Positions 6,392-14,993 of a DNA stretch of 45,426 nucleotides are shown here, piece after piece (position 1 is the stretch's first letter; every line of letters begins with the position of its first letter). This DNA is from JBDNIO01 sp041688215 (GTDB lineage: Bacteria; Pseudomonadota; Gammaproteobacteria; Nevskiales; Salinisphaeraceae). Where the stretch lies: contig JBDNIO010000205.1 in NCBI GenBank assembly GCA_041688215.1, forward strand, positions 1-45,426, written 5' to 3'. The position numbers and the translations under genes were made by a program. The notes below the pieces were generated by a model, which was given only the letters and a program-made list of their open reading frames with translations, was not told where the DNA came from and did no database searches.

Positions 6392-8581
6392 ATGTTTAAT
6401 CGCTATCTTTTTCTGGTGGGTGCAGCAAGCCTGTTTCTGGTCGCTGGCTGCGACGGTTCTGGGGACGGTCAGGTGCAGCCGCACAGCCAGGCCAACACGC
6501 CGGCGGTGGATGCAGCGAATTCGCAAAGCGCACCGCCCCCCCAGTCGGAAGAAGAGACTGGAAAGGTCGCGAATGTAGACCGTGTGCGTATCGTCAATGC
6601 CGACGCCACTCCGGGCGAGTGGCTTAGTGTCGGGCGTACCTATGACGAGCAGCGCTTCAGCCCGTTGCGCAAAATAAACGACAAGAACGTAGACGAACTT
6701 GGCCTGGCCTGGAGCTACAAGATTGATATCGACCGCGGCACCGAAGCCACGCCGCTGGTGGTCGACGGCGTGATGTATACCACTGGTCCGTTTAGCATGG
6801 TGTACGCGCTCAACGCGGTAAACGGCAAGCTGCTGTGGAAATACGACCCCAAGGTGAACAAGGCAGTGGCGGGTAAGGCCTGCTGCGGCGTCGTGAACCG
6901 TGGTGTCGCGGTGTGGAAAGGCAGGGTTTATGTCGGCGTATTTGATGGCCGTCTGGTCGCGTTGAATGCCAAAACCGGCGACGTGGAATGGGAAACCAAC
7001 ACGCTAATCGACAAGTCGCTGAACTACACCATTACCGGCGCGCCGCGCGTGGTGAACGGCAAGGTGCTGATTGGCAACGGCGGCGCGGAACTGGGCGTAC
7101 GTGGCTATATAACGGCGTACGACGCAGACACCGGCAAACAGGCGTGGCGGTTTTTCACGGTACCGGGAGACCCTTCCAAGCCGGTGGAGAATCCCATCTT
7201 AAAAATGGCGCAGGAAACCTGGTTTGGCGATACCTACTGGAAGCAGGGTGGCGGCGGTACGGTTTGGGATTCGATGGCCTATGACCCGGAATTGAATTTG
7301 CTGTATATCGGGGTGGGCAACGGCTCGCCCTGGAATATCTCCAAACGCAGCGAAGGCAAGGGCGATAACCTGTTTCTGTCGTCAATTGTGGCATTGGATG
7401 CTGATACCGGCGAGTACGTCTGGCACTATCAGACAACGCCGGGCGATGCTTGGGACTACACCGCCACGCAGCACATTATTCTGGCGGAGTTGGAAATCGA
7501 CGGCGAGCAGCGCAAGGTGCTGATGCAGGCGCCCAAGAACGGGTTTTTCTATGTGCTGGACCGCAAGACCGGCAAGTTGATTTCGGCAGAGAACTTTGTA
7601 CCCATGAACTGGGCCGACGGTATCGACATGGAAACCGGCCGCCCGAATTTCACCGGCGAGGCCGACTACAGTGAAGAGCCAAAAGTGGTTACACCGAGTC
7701 CGTTTGGCGCGCACAACTGGCAGCCGATGTCCTACAACCCGAATACGGGGCTGGTGTATATCCCGGCGCATTATTCAATGTTCCTGTTTGTAAACGCCGA
7801 GGCAGATCCACAACAGATTTTGAATGTATGGAACGTGGGTATCGAACCTTTTGACATGCCCTCGGACTCCAAAGGTCTGGAGGATTTGGGCAAGCAATTC
7901 TCCGGTGCCTTGCTGGCCTGGGATCCGGTAAAACAGAAAGTTGCCTGGAAGGTGGAATATCCCAGCATCTGGAATGGCGGCACGCTCAGCACCGCCGGCA
8001 ATTTGGTGTTTCAGGGCACCGCCGGGGGCGAGGTACGAGCCTACGCCGCGGACAGCGGCAAGTTGTTGTGGCAGTCGCCGGCCAATACCGGTGTAATCGC
8101 GGCGCCGATGACCTATGAAGTCGATGGCCAGCAATATGTAACCTTCATGGCCGGCTGGGGCGGGGCCTATGCCCTGGTTGGCGGTGGGTTGTTCAAGGAG
8201 ACTGCCAAAACACATTCCGAGTCACGCGTGCTCACCTACAAGCTGGGCGGCAAACAGAGCCTGCCTGAACGTAAAAATGAGCTGGTGACTATTCCAGAAC
8301 CACCCCCGGTTAGCGCGAACGACGACCAGCTAAAGCTCGGCAGTCAGCTTTACAATGGCTACTGCGCCAGCTGCCATGGCATCAATGCGCTCAGCGGTGG
8401 CCTGGTGCCTGATCTGCGTTATCTGAAAGACGATGGACACGAGCAATTCGCCGCCATAGTGAAGGGCGCGCGCATAGCGCAGGGCATGCCGTCTTACGGC
8501 CATGTAATACCGGATGAGCAGATCGAGCTCATTCATCAGTACGTGATCAAGCGCAGTCACGAGCTGGCGGACAGGTTGTGA
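6392..8581 (+). CDS. PQQ-dependent quinohemoprotein alcohol dehydrogenase, lipoprotein
   Basis: A 729-residue dehydrogenase of the methanol/ethanol PQQ family with a fused cytochrome c domain, oxidising an alcohol (substrate not readable) in the periplasm and passing electrons to its own heme. The signal peptide ends in a lipobox (FLVAGC, about residues 15-20) with Asp after the cysteine, which in E. coli keeps lipoproteins in the inner membrane. Residues 80-600 form the beta-propeller. The vicinal disulfide C164-C165 (KACCGVVNRG) and the catalytic aspartate D355 in GDAWDYTA are present. The cytochrome domain (about 640-729) has C658-A-S-C661-H662 and an axial methionine in QGMPSYG. Residue 357, two after the catalytic Asp, is Thr rather than the second Asp of lanthanide enzymes, suggesting calcium. 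The stop overlaps the receptor gene as GTGA. Confidence 0.93.
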   Translation: MFNRYLFLVGAASLFLVAGCDGSGDGQVQPHSQANTPAVDAANSQSAPPPQSEEETGKVANVDRVRIVNADATPGEWLSVGRTYDEQRFSPLRKINDKNVDELGLAWSYKIDIDRGTEATPLVVDGVMYTTGPFSMVYALNAVNGKLLWKYDPKVNKAVAGKACCGVVNRGVAVWKGRVYVGVFDGRLVALNAKTGDVEWETNTLIDKSLNYTITGAPRVVNGKVLIGNGGAELGVRGYITAYDADTGKQAWRFFTVPGDPSKPVENPILKMAQETWFGDTYWKQGGGGTVWDSMAYDPELNLLYIGVGNGSPWNISKRSEGKGDNLFLSSIVALDADTGEYVWHYQTTPGDAWDYTATQHIILAELEIDGEQRKVLMQAPKNGFFYVLDRKTGKLISAENFVPMNWADGIDMETGRPNFTGEADYSEEPKVVTPSPFGAHNWQPMSYNPNTGLVYIPAHYSMFLFVNAEADPQQILNVWNVGIEPFDMPSDSKGLEDLGKQFSGALLAWDPVKQKVAWKVEYPSIWNGGTLSTAGNLVFQGTAGGEVRAYAADSGKLLWQSPANTGVIAAPMTYEVDGQQYVTFMAGWGGAYALVGGGLFKETAKTHSESRVLTYKLGGKQSLPERKNELVTIPEPPPVSANDDQLKLGSQLYNGYCASCHGINALSGGLVPDLRYLKDDGHEQFAAIVKGARIAQGMPSYGHVIPDEQIELIHQYVIKRSHELADRL

Positions 8582-10635
8582 AAGCAACATTCTGTGGGCG
8601 CCCCGCGCACTGCGGGGCGCTATTGCTGTGTCTTGGGTTCGCGTTTAACAGCCACACATTGGCCGCGGCGCCTGCGCAGTCGTCCGATGAACCGCTACGC
8701 ATCAACATTACCGCGCCGGCCGCACAGGACCAGTGGCGGGAAACGCCGGCCTCGGTAAGCGTTGTTAATAACGAAGAACTCGACGGCGCCCAGGACTTGT
8801 CGTTAGACCAGAGCCTGGAACGCATTCCCGGTGTGTTCGCCCAGAATCGTTTCAATTTCGCGCAAGGCCTGCGTCTTTCCATTCGCGGCTTTGGGGCGCG
8901 CGGTAATTTCGGGGTACGCGGCGTGCGCGTGTTGCTCGATGGTGTGCCGCTCACCCTGCCGGATGGCCAAACCGAACTCGACGCGCTCGACCTGGGCCTG
9001 CTCGATCGGGTCGAAGTTATCCGCGGCCCCGCGTCTACGCTCTATGGCAATGGCGCGGGCGGCGTGCTCTCCATCCACACCCGCGAAGCGCCATCTGAAC
9101 CGCATGCACTGGTTGATTTATCCGCCGGGGATTTTGATTTTGGCCGGTTGCGCGTTGAAGGCGGCGGCAGTTGGAATAATCTACGTGGCCTGGCCGCGGT
9201 CAACGCCACCCGCCTGGACGGCTTTCGTGATAACAGTGAAGTGGATAGCCAAATATACACGGGCAAGTTGGGCGTGCCGTTTTCCGCCGGCGAACTGAAA
9301 ATAAATTTCAACGGCCTGGAAATAGACAGCCAGGACCCCGGCGCGCTCACGTCCGCACAAGTCTCAGCCGACCGCAGCCAGGCTGCACCCAATAATCTGG
9401 CGTTTGACGGCGGCGAAAGCATTAGCCAGCAAAGACTTTCGTTTTTATGGCAAAACGCGGCGCACGCCGATCACGACTATAGTTTGAGTGCTTACGCAGG
9501 CCAGCGGGATTTCGAAAACCGGCTGCCTTTCACCAATGGCGGCCAGGTCGCGTTTGATCGTATATTCGGCGGCCTCAATGGCCGCGTTACGGTACGTGGT
9601 CTATGGCTGGGCCTGGCGCAGCAAATCACCGCCGGCCTGAATCTGGAAGCCCAGCGCGACGACCGCGACCGCTTCGATAACCTGAATGGCGCGCGCGGAG
9701 CCCTGAGCTTGCGTCAGGACGAACACGCTACCAGTTGGGGCGTGTTCCTGCACGATGATATCGCGCTAACCCGGCGTATCAGCGCCGGTCTGGGGGTGCG
9801 TTACGATCGCGTACGTTTGTCTGTAGACGACCGTTTTCAGTCCGATGGGGATGATTCCGGCGCGCGCGATCTGGACGATATAAGTTACAGCGCCGGCCTG
9901 AGTTTTGAATTTCTAAAGCGACAGCACCTTTATGCGCGGGTTGCCACTTCGTTTGAAACGCCCACCAATTCGGAACTGGCAAACCCCAATGGCGGTGGCT
10001 TCAACACCGCTCTGAACCTGGTTGAGGCCACCAATTACGAACTCGGTATGAAGGGCGAGCGTAATAGCCTGCGGTATGAGTTGGTCGTGTTTCACATCAG
10101 CCTGGAAGATGAGTTAGTCCCGTTTGAATTGCCCGGCGAATCCGGCCGCAGTTTTTTCCGCAACGCCGGCGAGTCGCGCCGCAACGGGGTGGAAGCCAGT
10201 GCCGACTGGCAGTTCCATGACGCCTGGCGCGCCACCGCTGCCTACACTTATTCCGATTACGAGTTCGAGGATTTCAGCCGCGACGGCATGGATTTCTCCG
10301 GCAACGAAACCCCCGGTATTCCGCGCCAGCTATTCTTCGGCGAACTCGCCTTCGAGCGCGAGCAATACTACGCGCGCCTGAACACCAACATTCTCGACCG
10401 CCAATTCACCGACGATGCGAATACCACAAAAGTATCAGGCTACGGCTTGTTGAATACCCGCGCCGGTATTAAGTTGCGTGACGGCGCCTGGCTGGTCGAA
10501 CCCTACGTCGGGATCGACAACATTTTAGACAAGGACTATAACGACAACGTGCGCATCAACGCCTTCGGCGGGCGTTTTTTCGAGCCGGCACCGGGGCGTT
10601 ACTTCTACGCGGGGATAAAAGCCTCGCTGCGGTAG
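8578..10635 (+). CDS. TonB-dependent outer-membrane receptor, PqqU/YncD-like
   Basis: A 685-residue outer-membrane active transporter. The GTG start at 8578 overlaps the dehydrogenase stop (GTGA), so translation is coupled. A signal peptide (to about residue 31, TLAAAPA) is followed by a TonB-box-like INITAPA (42-48), the plug domain, and a beta-barrel ending in the usual aromatic-rich strand (GRYFYAGIKASLR). The plug motifs RGFGARGNFGVRGVRV, LDGVPLTLPDGQ and RVEVIRGPASTLYGNGAGG match, from memory, the pattern of the E. coli YncD/PqqU family, which imports pyrroloquinoline quinone. With a PQQ enzyme immediately upstream and no pqq biosynthesis genes in view, PQQ uptake is the most economical inference. 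A siderophore or other ligand cannot be excluded from sequence alone. Confidence 0.85.
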   Translation: MKATFCGRPAHCGALLLCLGFAFNSHTLAAAPAQSSDEPLRINITAPAAQDQWRETPASVSVVNNEELDGAQDLSLDQSLERIPGVFAQNRFNFAQGLRLSIRGFGARGNFGVRGVRVLLDGVPLTLPDGQTELDALDLGLLDRVEVIRGPASTLYGNGAGGVLSIHTREAPSEPHALVDLSAGDFDFGRLRVEGGGSWNNLRGLAAVNATRLDGFRDNSEVDSQIYTGKLGVPFSAGELKINFNGLEIDSQDPGALTSAQVSADRSQAAPNNLAFDGGESISQQRLSFLWQNAAHADHDYSLSAYAGQRDFENRLPFTNGGQVAFDRIFGGLNGRVTVRGLWLGLAQQITAGLNLEAQRDDRDRFDNLNGARGALSLRQDEHATSWGVFLHDDIALTRRISAGLGVRYDRVRLSVDDRFQSDGDDSGARDLDDISYSAGLSFEFLKRQHLYARVATSFETPTNSELANPNGGGFNTALNLVEATNYELGMKGERNSLRYELVVFHISLEDELVPFELPGESGRSFFRNAGESRRNGVEASADWQFHDAWRATAAYTYSDYEFEDFSRDGMDFSGNETPGIPRQLFFGELAFEREQYYARLNTNILDRQFTDDANTTKVSGYGLLNTRAGIKLRDGAWLVEPYVGIDNILDKDYNDNVRINAFGGRFFEPAPGRYFYAGIKASLR

Positions 10636-10636
10636 C

Positions 10637-10852
10637 GTAGTGCGTCATTGTAGTTTGGAACTTATACAACCACATAAAAAAAAGCGAAAAGTCGTCATTG
10701 CGAGGAAGCCCCGCGGTGCGGGGCTGACGCGGCAATCCAGTGGGGAGCCGTATAACTCGCAGCTACTCCGACACTAGATTGCCGCGCTTCACTCGCAATG
10801 ACAGGTTTTCGGACTCATCGCCACTTAAGTGGCGTTAATTCAAACGCACTAC
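10637..10852. mobile_element. MITE-like inverted-repeat element, copy B
   Basis: A second, longer copy of the 3670-3863 element, similar over about 170 bp. It has terminal repeats GTAGTGCGT (10637-10645) and ACGCACTAC (10844-10852), the core GTCATTGCGAG (10694-10704) and CTCGCAATGAC (10792-10802), the hairpin AGCCCCGC-GGT-GCGGGGCT (10707-10725), and an extra perfect 16 bp palindrome at 10819-10834 that copy A lacks. It sits between the convergent receptor and dehydrogenase genes and may serve as their terminator. Confidence 0.75.
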
Positions 10853-10879
10853 CCTAGACCGCGAGTACCGGTGGCTTCG

Positions 10880-11806
10880 CTACGCGAACTTAACGCCGGT
10901 TAATTCTTCGGATACGTGCCACAACCGCTTGGCGTTCTCGGTATTGCGCGCGGGCGCGTTGATATAGGCCTTTGCCGGCTCGCCCCACATCTCCTGAAAG
11001 CCATCCGGGCCGTAATATTTCCCGCTTTGGGCGTTCTCGGCGGTCGCGGCGTAAAGCGTGGGCAGCGCGCCGTCTGCCTGGGACTGGGAAAACAGTACGT
11101 TGCCGATCTTCATGCCTTGGGCTTTCAGCTTGGAGCCGGTCATCGCGGGGCCGGCGTATTGCAGGTTGGTGGACGCGAAACCCGGATGCGCCGCCAGACT
11201 GCGCAAGTCCAGATTCTGCGCGCGGATGCGCCGATCCAGCTCCAGCGCGAACATCAGATTCGCCAGCTTGCTCTGGCCGTAGGCCGGCCATTTGCTGTAG
11301 CCGTGCTGCCAGTTCAAATCATTGAAGCGCAGTTTGCCGAAGCGGTGCGCGAGACTGCTCAGGGTTACCACGCGTGCGTCCGACGTGGTTTTGAGCAATT
11401 CGAAAAGCAGCCCGGTAAGCGTGAAATGCCCGAGATGATTGGTGCCAAACTGCATCTCGAAGCCTTCGCTGGTGCGCCGTTCTGGTAGCGCCATTACGCC
11501 GGCGTTGTTAATAAGCAGGTGCAGGGCTTCGCATTGCGCGTTAATGGCCTTGACAAAGGCATGGATCGAGGTCTGATCAGCTAAATCCAGCGACATGACT
11601 TGTACATCCGAACTGGGGTTTTCTGCGCGGATGGCATCCAGCGCCACTTGCGCTTTCTGCTGGTTACGGCACGCCATGATCACGCGTGCGCCGGCGCCTG
11701 CCAGAGCTTTGCTGGTTTCAAAACCCAGCCCGCTGTTGGCGCCGGTTACGATGGCGGTTTTGCCGCTTAAGTCGGGCATGTCTGCAGTTGTCCATGAGTG
11801 CGCCAT
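10880..11806 (-). CDS. Short-chain dehydrogenase/reductase (retinol-dehydrogenase-like)
   Basis: A 308-residue classical SDR using NAD(P)(H) in the cytoplasm; the substrate is unknown. The dinucleotide motif TGANSGLG (about 20-27), an arginine soon after (MACRNQQKA) that favours NADP(H), NNAGVM, the catalytic serine in VTLSSLAH and the YGQSK (YxxxK) pair are all present. The long C-terminal part with AAHPGFASTNLQ and KYYGPDGFQEMWG resembles the light-dependent protochlorophyllide reductase/retinol dehydrogenase branch often annotated simply as 'oxidoreductase'. It is alone on its strand, between two repeat elements. Confidence 0.9.
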   Translation of the reverse strand: MAHSWTTADMPDLSGKTAIVTGANSGLGFETSKALAGAGARVIMACRNQQKAQVALDAIRAENPSSDVQVMSLDLADQTSIHAFVKAINAQCEALHLLINNAGVMALPERRTSEGFEMQFGTNHLGHFTLTGLLFELLKTTSDARVVTLSSLAHRFGKLRFNDLNWQHGYSKWPAYGQSKLANLMFALELDRRIRAQNLDLRSLAAHPGFASTNLQYAGPAMTGSKLKAQGMKIGNVLFSQSQADGALPTLYAATAENAQSGKYYGPDGFQEMWGEPAKAYINAPARNTENAKRLWHVSEELTGVKFA

Positions 11807-11870
11807 GTCTGGGGGTTCCTGAAAATGATGATTTCAATCCGAAGGGTCCGTAATACGCGCCAACAAGTCA

Positions 11871-12055
11871 AAGTGCGTCCTGATTATGCTTCAAACTCAG
11901 CCGGGTGGCGTCAAGCCCCTGACCTCGTCACCCCGGAAGCCGCGCAGCGGCTATCCGGGGTCCATGGATGCCGAACGTTCGGCTCGCGAAGTTCGGGCTC
12001 CGCATTTTCCGGCATTACGGGCTAGCTGAGTTTGGGACATAATCAAGAAGTGCGT
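11871..12055. mobile_element. MITE-like element with terminal inverted repeats and 8 bp target duplication
   Basis: Inverted repeats of 23 bp at 11879-11901 and 12025-12047 match at 19 positions. They are immediately flanked by the direct repeat AAGTGCGT (11871-11878 and 12048-12055), as expected for a target-site duplication. Inside is a strong hairpin (11931-11960, 12 bp stem with one bulged A) and a perfect 14 bp palindrome GCCGAACGTTCGGC (11970-11983). No transposase is encoded. It lies in the spacer between the SDR gene and the divergent WYL regulator and may alter either promoter. Confidence 0.7.
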
Positions 12056-12097
12056 TATCACCAAGCGTGACTCCTTCTTTGCTAATGTAAACATTGC

Positions 12098-13099
12098 ATG
12101 AATCAATTCGACCGTATCTACGCGCTGCATAAACTGCTTGCCGTGGCGCGCCAGCCGGTGCCTAACCGCACGCTGCAGGAACGCCTGGAATGCTCGCCGG
12201 CGACCATAAAACGCATTATCCGCGATATGCGCCTGTATCTGGATGCGCCCATTGAATACGACCGCGAGCGCAATGGCTATTACTACGCGAGAACAGATAA
12301 TGAGGCCGCAGATGCCCGCTTTGAGTTGCCCGGCCTGTGGTTTAACGAATCCGAGGTGGTATCCCTGCTGGTGATGGAAGAGTTACTGGAGCGCACCCAA
12401 CCCGGTCTGCTGGACCGGGATCTGGCACCGATCCGCAAACGCCTTCAGGCGATCATGTCGAGCCAGCAAGCCGGCACGGGCGAACTGGCGCAGCGCGTGC
12501 GCGTGTTACGCACGATAGCGCGCCCAGCAGGCGAATATTTTCGCGTGGTGGCGGGCGCACTGGCGATGCGGCAGCGTTTACGCATTACCTATCATGGCCG
12601 AATACGGGACAAGCAGGATACGCGCGAAGTATCTCCCCAGCGCCTGACCTATTATCGTGATAACTGGTACCTGGATGCCTGGTGTCACCAGGCGCAGGGC
12701 TTGCGCAGCTTTGCGCTGGACCGTATCCGCGATGCGCACACCATGACCACAGCTACGCGCAGCATAACGGACAGGAAACTGGATAAGGAACTGGCTTCGA
12801 GCTACGGCATTTTTTCCGGCCCAGCCGCGCATGAGGCAGTGCTGGTATTCAATGCCGAGGCCGCGCGCTGGGTGGCCGATGAGCAGTGGCACCCGGCGCA
12901 GCGCAGCCGCTGGCTTGCGGGTGGACGCTACGAATTGCGCATTGCCTTCGCGAATCCGCAGGAGCTGATCCGCGATATTCTCGCGCACGGCGCAAACGTG
13001 GAAGTGCAAGCCCCCCGCGCAGCTACGCGAAGCTGTGGCGCACCGGCACGCGCAAGCGGCTGCACTGTATGCATAGTTCGTGGCGGGGTCGTGTTTTGA
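12098..13099 (+). CDS. HTH-WYL (YafY-type) transcriptional regulator, frameshifted 3' end
   Basis: A 333-residue reading frame with an N-terminal winged helix-turn-helix (about 1-60, LQERLECSPATIKRIIRDMR) and a WYL domain (about 145-230; ITYHGR, LTYYRDNWYLDAWC, RSFALDRI). WYL regulators bind small or nucleotide-like ligands and often repress neighbouring genes. The last about 25 residues after VEVQAP are abnormal (Cys/Arg-rich). Removing one C from the six-C run at 13011-13016 restores a typical family ending, PAQLREAVAHRHAQAAALYA, with a TAG at 13074-13076. So the intact gene was probably 12098-13076 (325 residues). It is either a real frameshift with little effect on the folded core or a sequencing error. 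Confidence 0.88.
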   Translation: MNQFDRIYALHKLLAVARQPVPNRTLQERLECSPATIKRIIRDMRLYLDAPIEYDRERNGYYYARTDNEAADARFELPGLWFNESEVVSLLVMEELLERTQPGLLDRDLAPIRKRLQAIMSSQQAGTGELAQRVRVLRTIARPAGEYFRVVAGALAMRQRLRITYHGRIRDKQDTREVSPQRLTYYRDNWYLDAWCHQAQGLRSFALDRIRDAHTMTTATRSITDRKLDKELASSYGIFSGPAAHEAVLVFNAEAARWVADEQWHPAQRSRWLAGGRYELRIAFANPQELIRDILAHGANVEVQAPRAATRSCGAPARASGCTVCIVRGGVVF

Positions 13100-13128
13100 C
13101 CCGGTGCTTGCTTTAGACTCTGGCCTGC

Positions 13129-13683
13129 ATGAATCCAGCGGCGAATCAAACCGAACTTCAACAACAGGCGCAGCAGGCCTTGCGGCAGTGGGTAGAGCGC
13201 GCGAACGTACTGTTCGTGCAGGATTATGGCGCAACCCTCGACTGCCCGCGCCTGGCCTTCGATTTGCGCGGACGCGGTGCGGGCCTGGCAGTATTCCAGC
13301 CGCGTAAGTCCATGGCAGAGCCGGACCTCATCCGTCTCAATCCGGTATTGCTGGAAGCGCATCCGCAAGAAATGCTGAAGGAAACACTCCCGCACGAACT
13401 CGCACATATTGTGGCGCACCGGCTATTCGGCCCGCGCATAAAACCGCATGGCCACGAGTGGCGCACAGTGATGTCCGCCTTCGGCAAATCGCCCGAAGTA
13501 CAGCACGCTATGCCGGTGGAACCCAGCCGCAAGCTGCGCCGCTTTCTTTATCACTGCGCTTGCCCATCCGGCGTGGAACTTACAACCATCCGGCATAAGC
13601 GCGCACGACGCGGCACAGGCTATTTATGCCGAAAATGCGGCCAGCGCTTGCGCTGGTCCGGACAGGAGACAGCTACAGGATGA
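13129..13683 (+). CDS. SprT-like zinc metallopeptidase-family protein
   Basis: A 184-residue SprT-family protein. The zinc-protease motif HELAH is at residues 89-93 (PHELAHIVAHRLFG), with a third histidine candidate in KPHGHEW. A C-terminal zinc ribbon is formed by the CAC pair (FLYHCACPSG) and CRKCGQRL. The arrangement resembles E. coli SprT and the protease domain of eukaryotic Spartan; the bacterial role is poorly defined. The stop overlaps the rmuC start as ATGA, so the two are translationally coupled, which hints at a shared role in DNA metabolism. Confidence 0.88.
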   Translation: MNPAANQTELQQQAQQALRQWVERANVLFVQDYGATLDCPRLAFDLRGRGAGLAVFQPRKSMAEPDLIRLNPVLLEAHPQEMLKETLPHELAHIVAHRLFGPRIKPHGHEWRTVMSAFGKSPEVQHAMPVEPSRKLRRFLYHCACPSGVELTTIRHKRARRGTGYLCRKCGQRLRWSGQETATG

Positions 13684-14987
13684 ACTGGCAACAAATACCC
13701 CCTGAGTGGCTATGGGCCGCGATAGCCTTTGTTATCGGCGCCGGCCTGGTCTGGTTATGGCTACGCTCGCAGTTGGCGCAGACCAACGAAAGATTGCTCG
13801 GGGTGACGCGTGAGCGCGATCAGACCCACGCGGAATTGCAGCAAAAGCGTGATGCATTAAGCGCATTGCAGAGCGAGGCCGCGAGTCTTAAAACCCGGCT
13901 GGAAGCCGAGCAGCGTCACGCCCAGGAAAAACTCAAATTGCTGGGCGAAGCGCGTGAAGAGCTGACCAATCAGTTTAAGACCCTCTCGCAGGAAATCCTG
14001 GAAGACAAGACCAAACGCTTCACCGAAACAAATAAAACCAACATGGAAGCCCTGCTGAAGCCGGTGCGTGAAAGCTTTGGCGATTTTGAAAAACAGGTTA
14101 ACGAGACGTATCACCGCGAGTCGCGAGAGCGCATAGAACTGAAAGCGGAAATAAAAAACCTTAAAGTCCTGCACGTACAGATGTCGGACGACGCCAAACG
14201 TCTGACGAATGCATTAAAAGGCGATTTCAAAGCCCAGGGCGGTTGGGGCGAGGTGATTCTGAAACGCGTGTTTGAGGCCTCCGGTCTGAAGGAAGGTTTT
14301 GAGTATGACCTGCAGGTAAATATGGCCACTGAAGACGGCGGCCGGCTCATGCCCGACGCGGTGGTGCACATGCCCGAAGGCCGCGATGTGGTGGTCGATG
14401 CCAAGGTCTCGTTAACGGCTTATGAGCGTTTGCACCACAACGAGGATGCCGGTGAAGAGCACTACAGCCGCAATCTGAAAGAACATATTCAATCGGTGCG
14501 CGCGCATGTGGATCGCCTGTCCGCCAAGGATTATCAGCAGCTCGCCGGCATTACCACGCTGGATTTCGTGTTGATGTTCATCCCGGTGGAGGGCGCCTAT
14601 ATTGAAGTCATGCGCGCCGACCCCGGCCTGCATGATTACGCCCTGCGCAAAAACGTGGTGCTGCTTTCGCCCTCCAACATGCTGCCCACCTTGCGCGTGG
14701 TTGAGCACATGTGGCGCGTAGACAAGCAGAATCGCAATGCGCTGACCATTGCCGACGAAGCCGGCAAGCTCTACGATAAATTTGTCGCCTTTGTGAAAGA
14801 CGTGGAAGAAATAGGCCAGCGCCTGGAGCAGGCGCAAACCGCCTTCGGCAACGCCCACAACAAACTCAGTTCCGGGCGCGGGGCGCTGGTTGGGCGCGTC
14901 GAGAAGCTGAAAAAAATGGGCGCCAAGGCCTCCAAGCAGCTCGGTGAAGATACGCGCACCGCGCTGGAGTCTGAGAACGAGGAATAA
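13680..14987 (+). CDS. rmuC: DNA recombination protein RmuC
   Basis: A 435-residue RmuC-family protein, known in E. coli for limiting inversions at short inverted repeats. An N-terminal transmembrane helix (about residues 8-28, PPEWLWAAIAFVIGAGLVW) is followed by a long coiled coil (about 30-130) and then the RmuC nuclease-like domain (about 150-400), with GGWGEVILKRVFEASGL, DAVVHMPEGRDVVVDAKVSL and the FVLMFIPVEGAYIE segment. ATG at 13680 is chosen because it overlaps the preceding stop (ATGA) and places the membrane helix at the N-terminus; the same frame is open 18 codons further up inside the sprT-like gene. Confidence 0.93.
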   Translation: MNWQQIPPEWLWAAIAFVIGAGLVWLWLRSQLAQTNERLLGVTRERDQTHAELQQKRDALSALQSEAASLKTRLEAEQRHAQEKLKLLGEAREELTNQFKTLSQEILEDKTKRFTETNKTNMEALLKPVRESFGDFEKQVNETYHRESRERIELKAEIKNLKVLHVQMSDDAKRLTNALKGDFKAQGGWGEVILKRVFEASGLKEGFEYDLQVNMATEDGGRLMPDAVVHMPEGRDVVVDAKVSLTAYERLHHNEDAGEEHYSRNLKEHIQSVRAHVDRLSAKDYQQLAGITTLDFVLMFIPVEGAYIEVMRADPGLHDYALRKNVVLLSPSNMLPTLRVVEHMWRVDKQNRNALTIADEAGKLYDKFVAFVKDVEEIGQRLEQAQTAFGNAHNKLSSGRGALVGRVEKLKKMGAKASKQLGEDTRTALESENEE

Positions 14988-14993
14988 TCCGAT

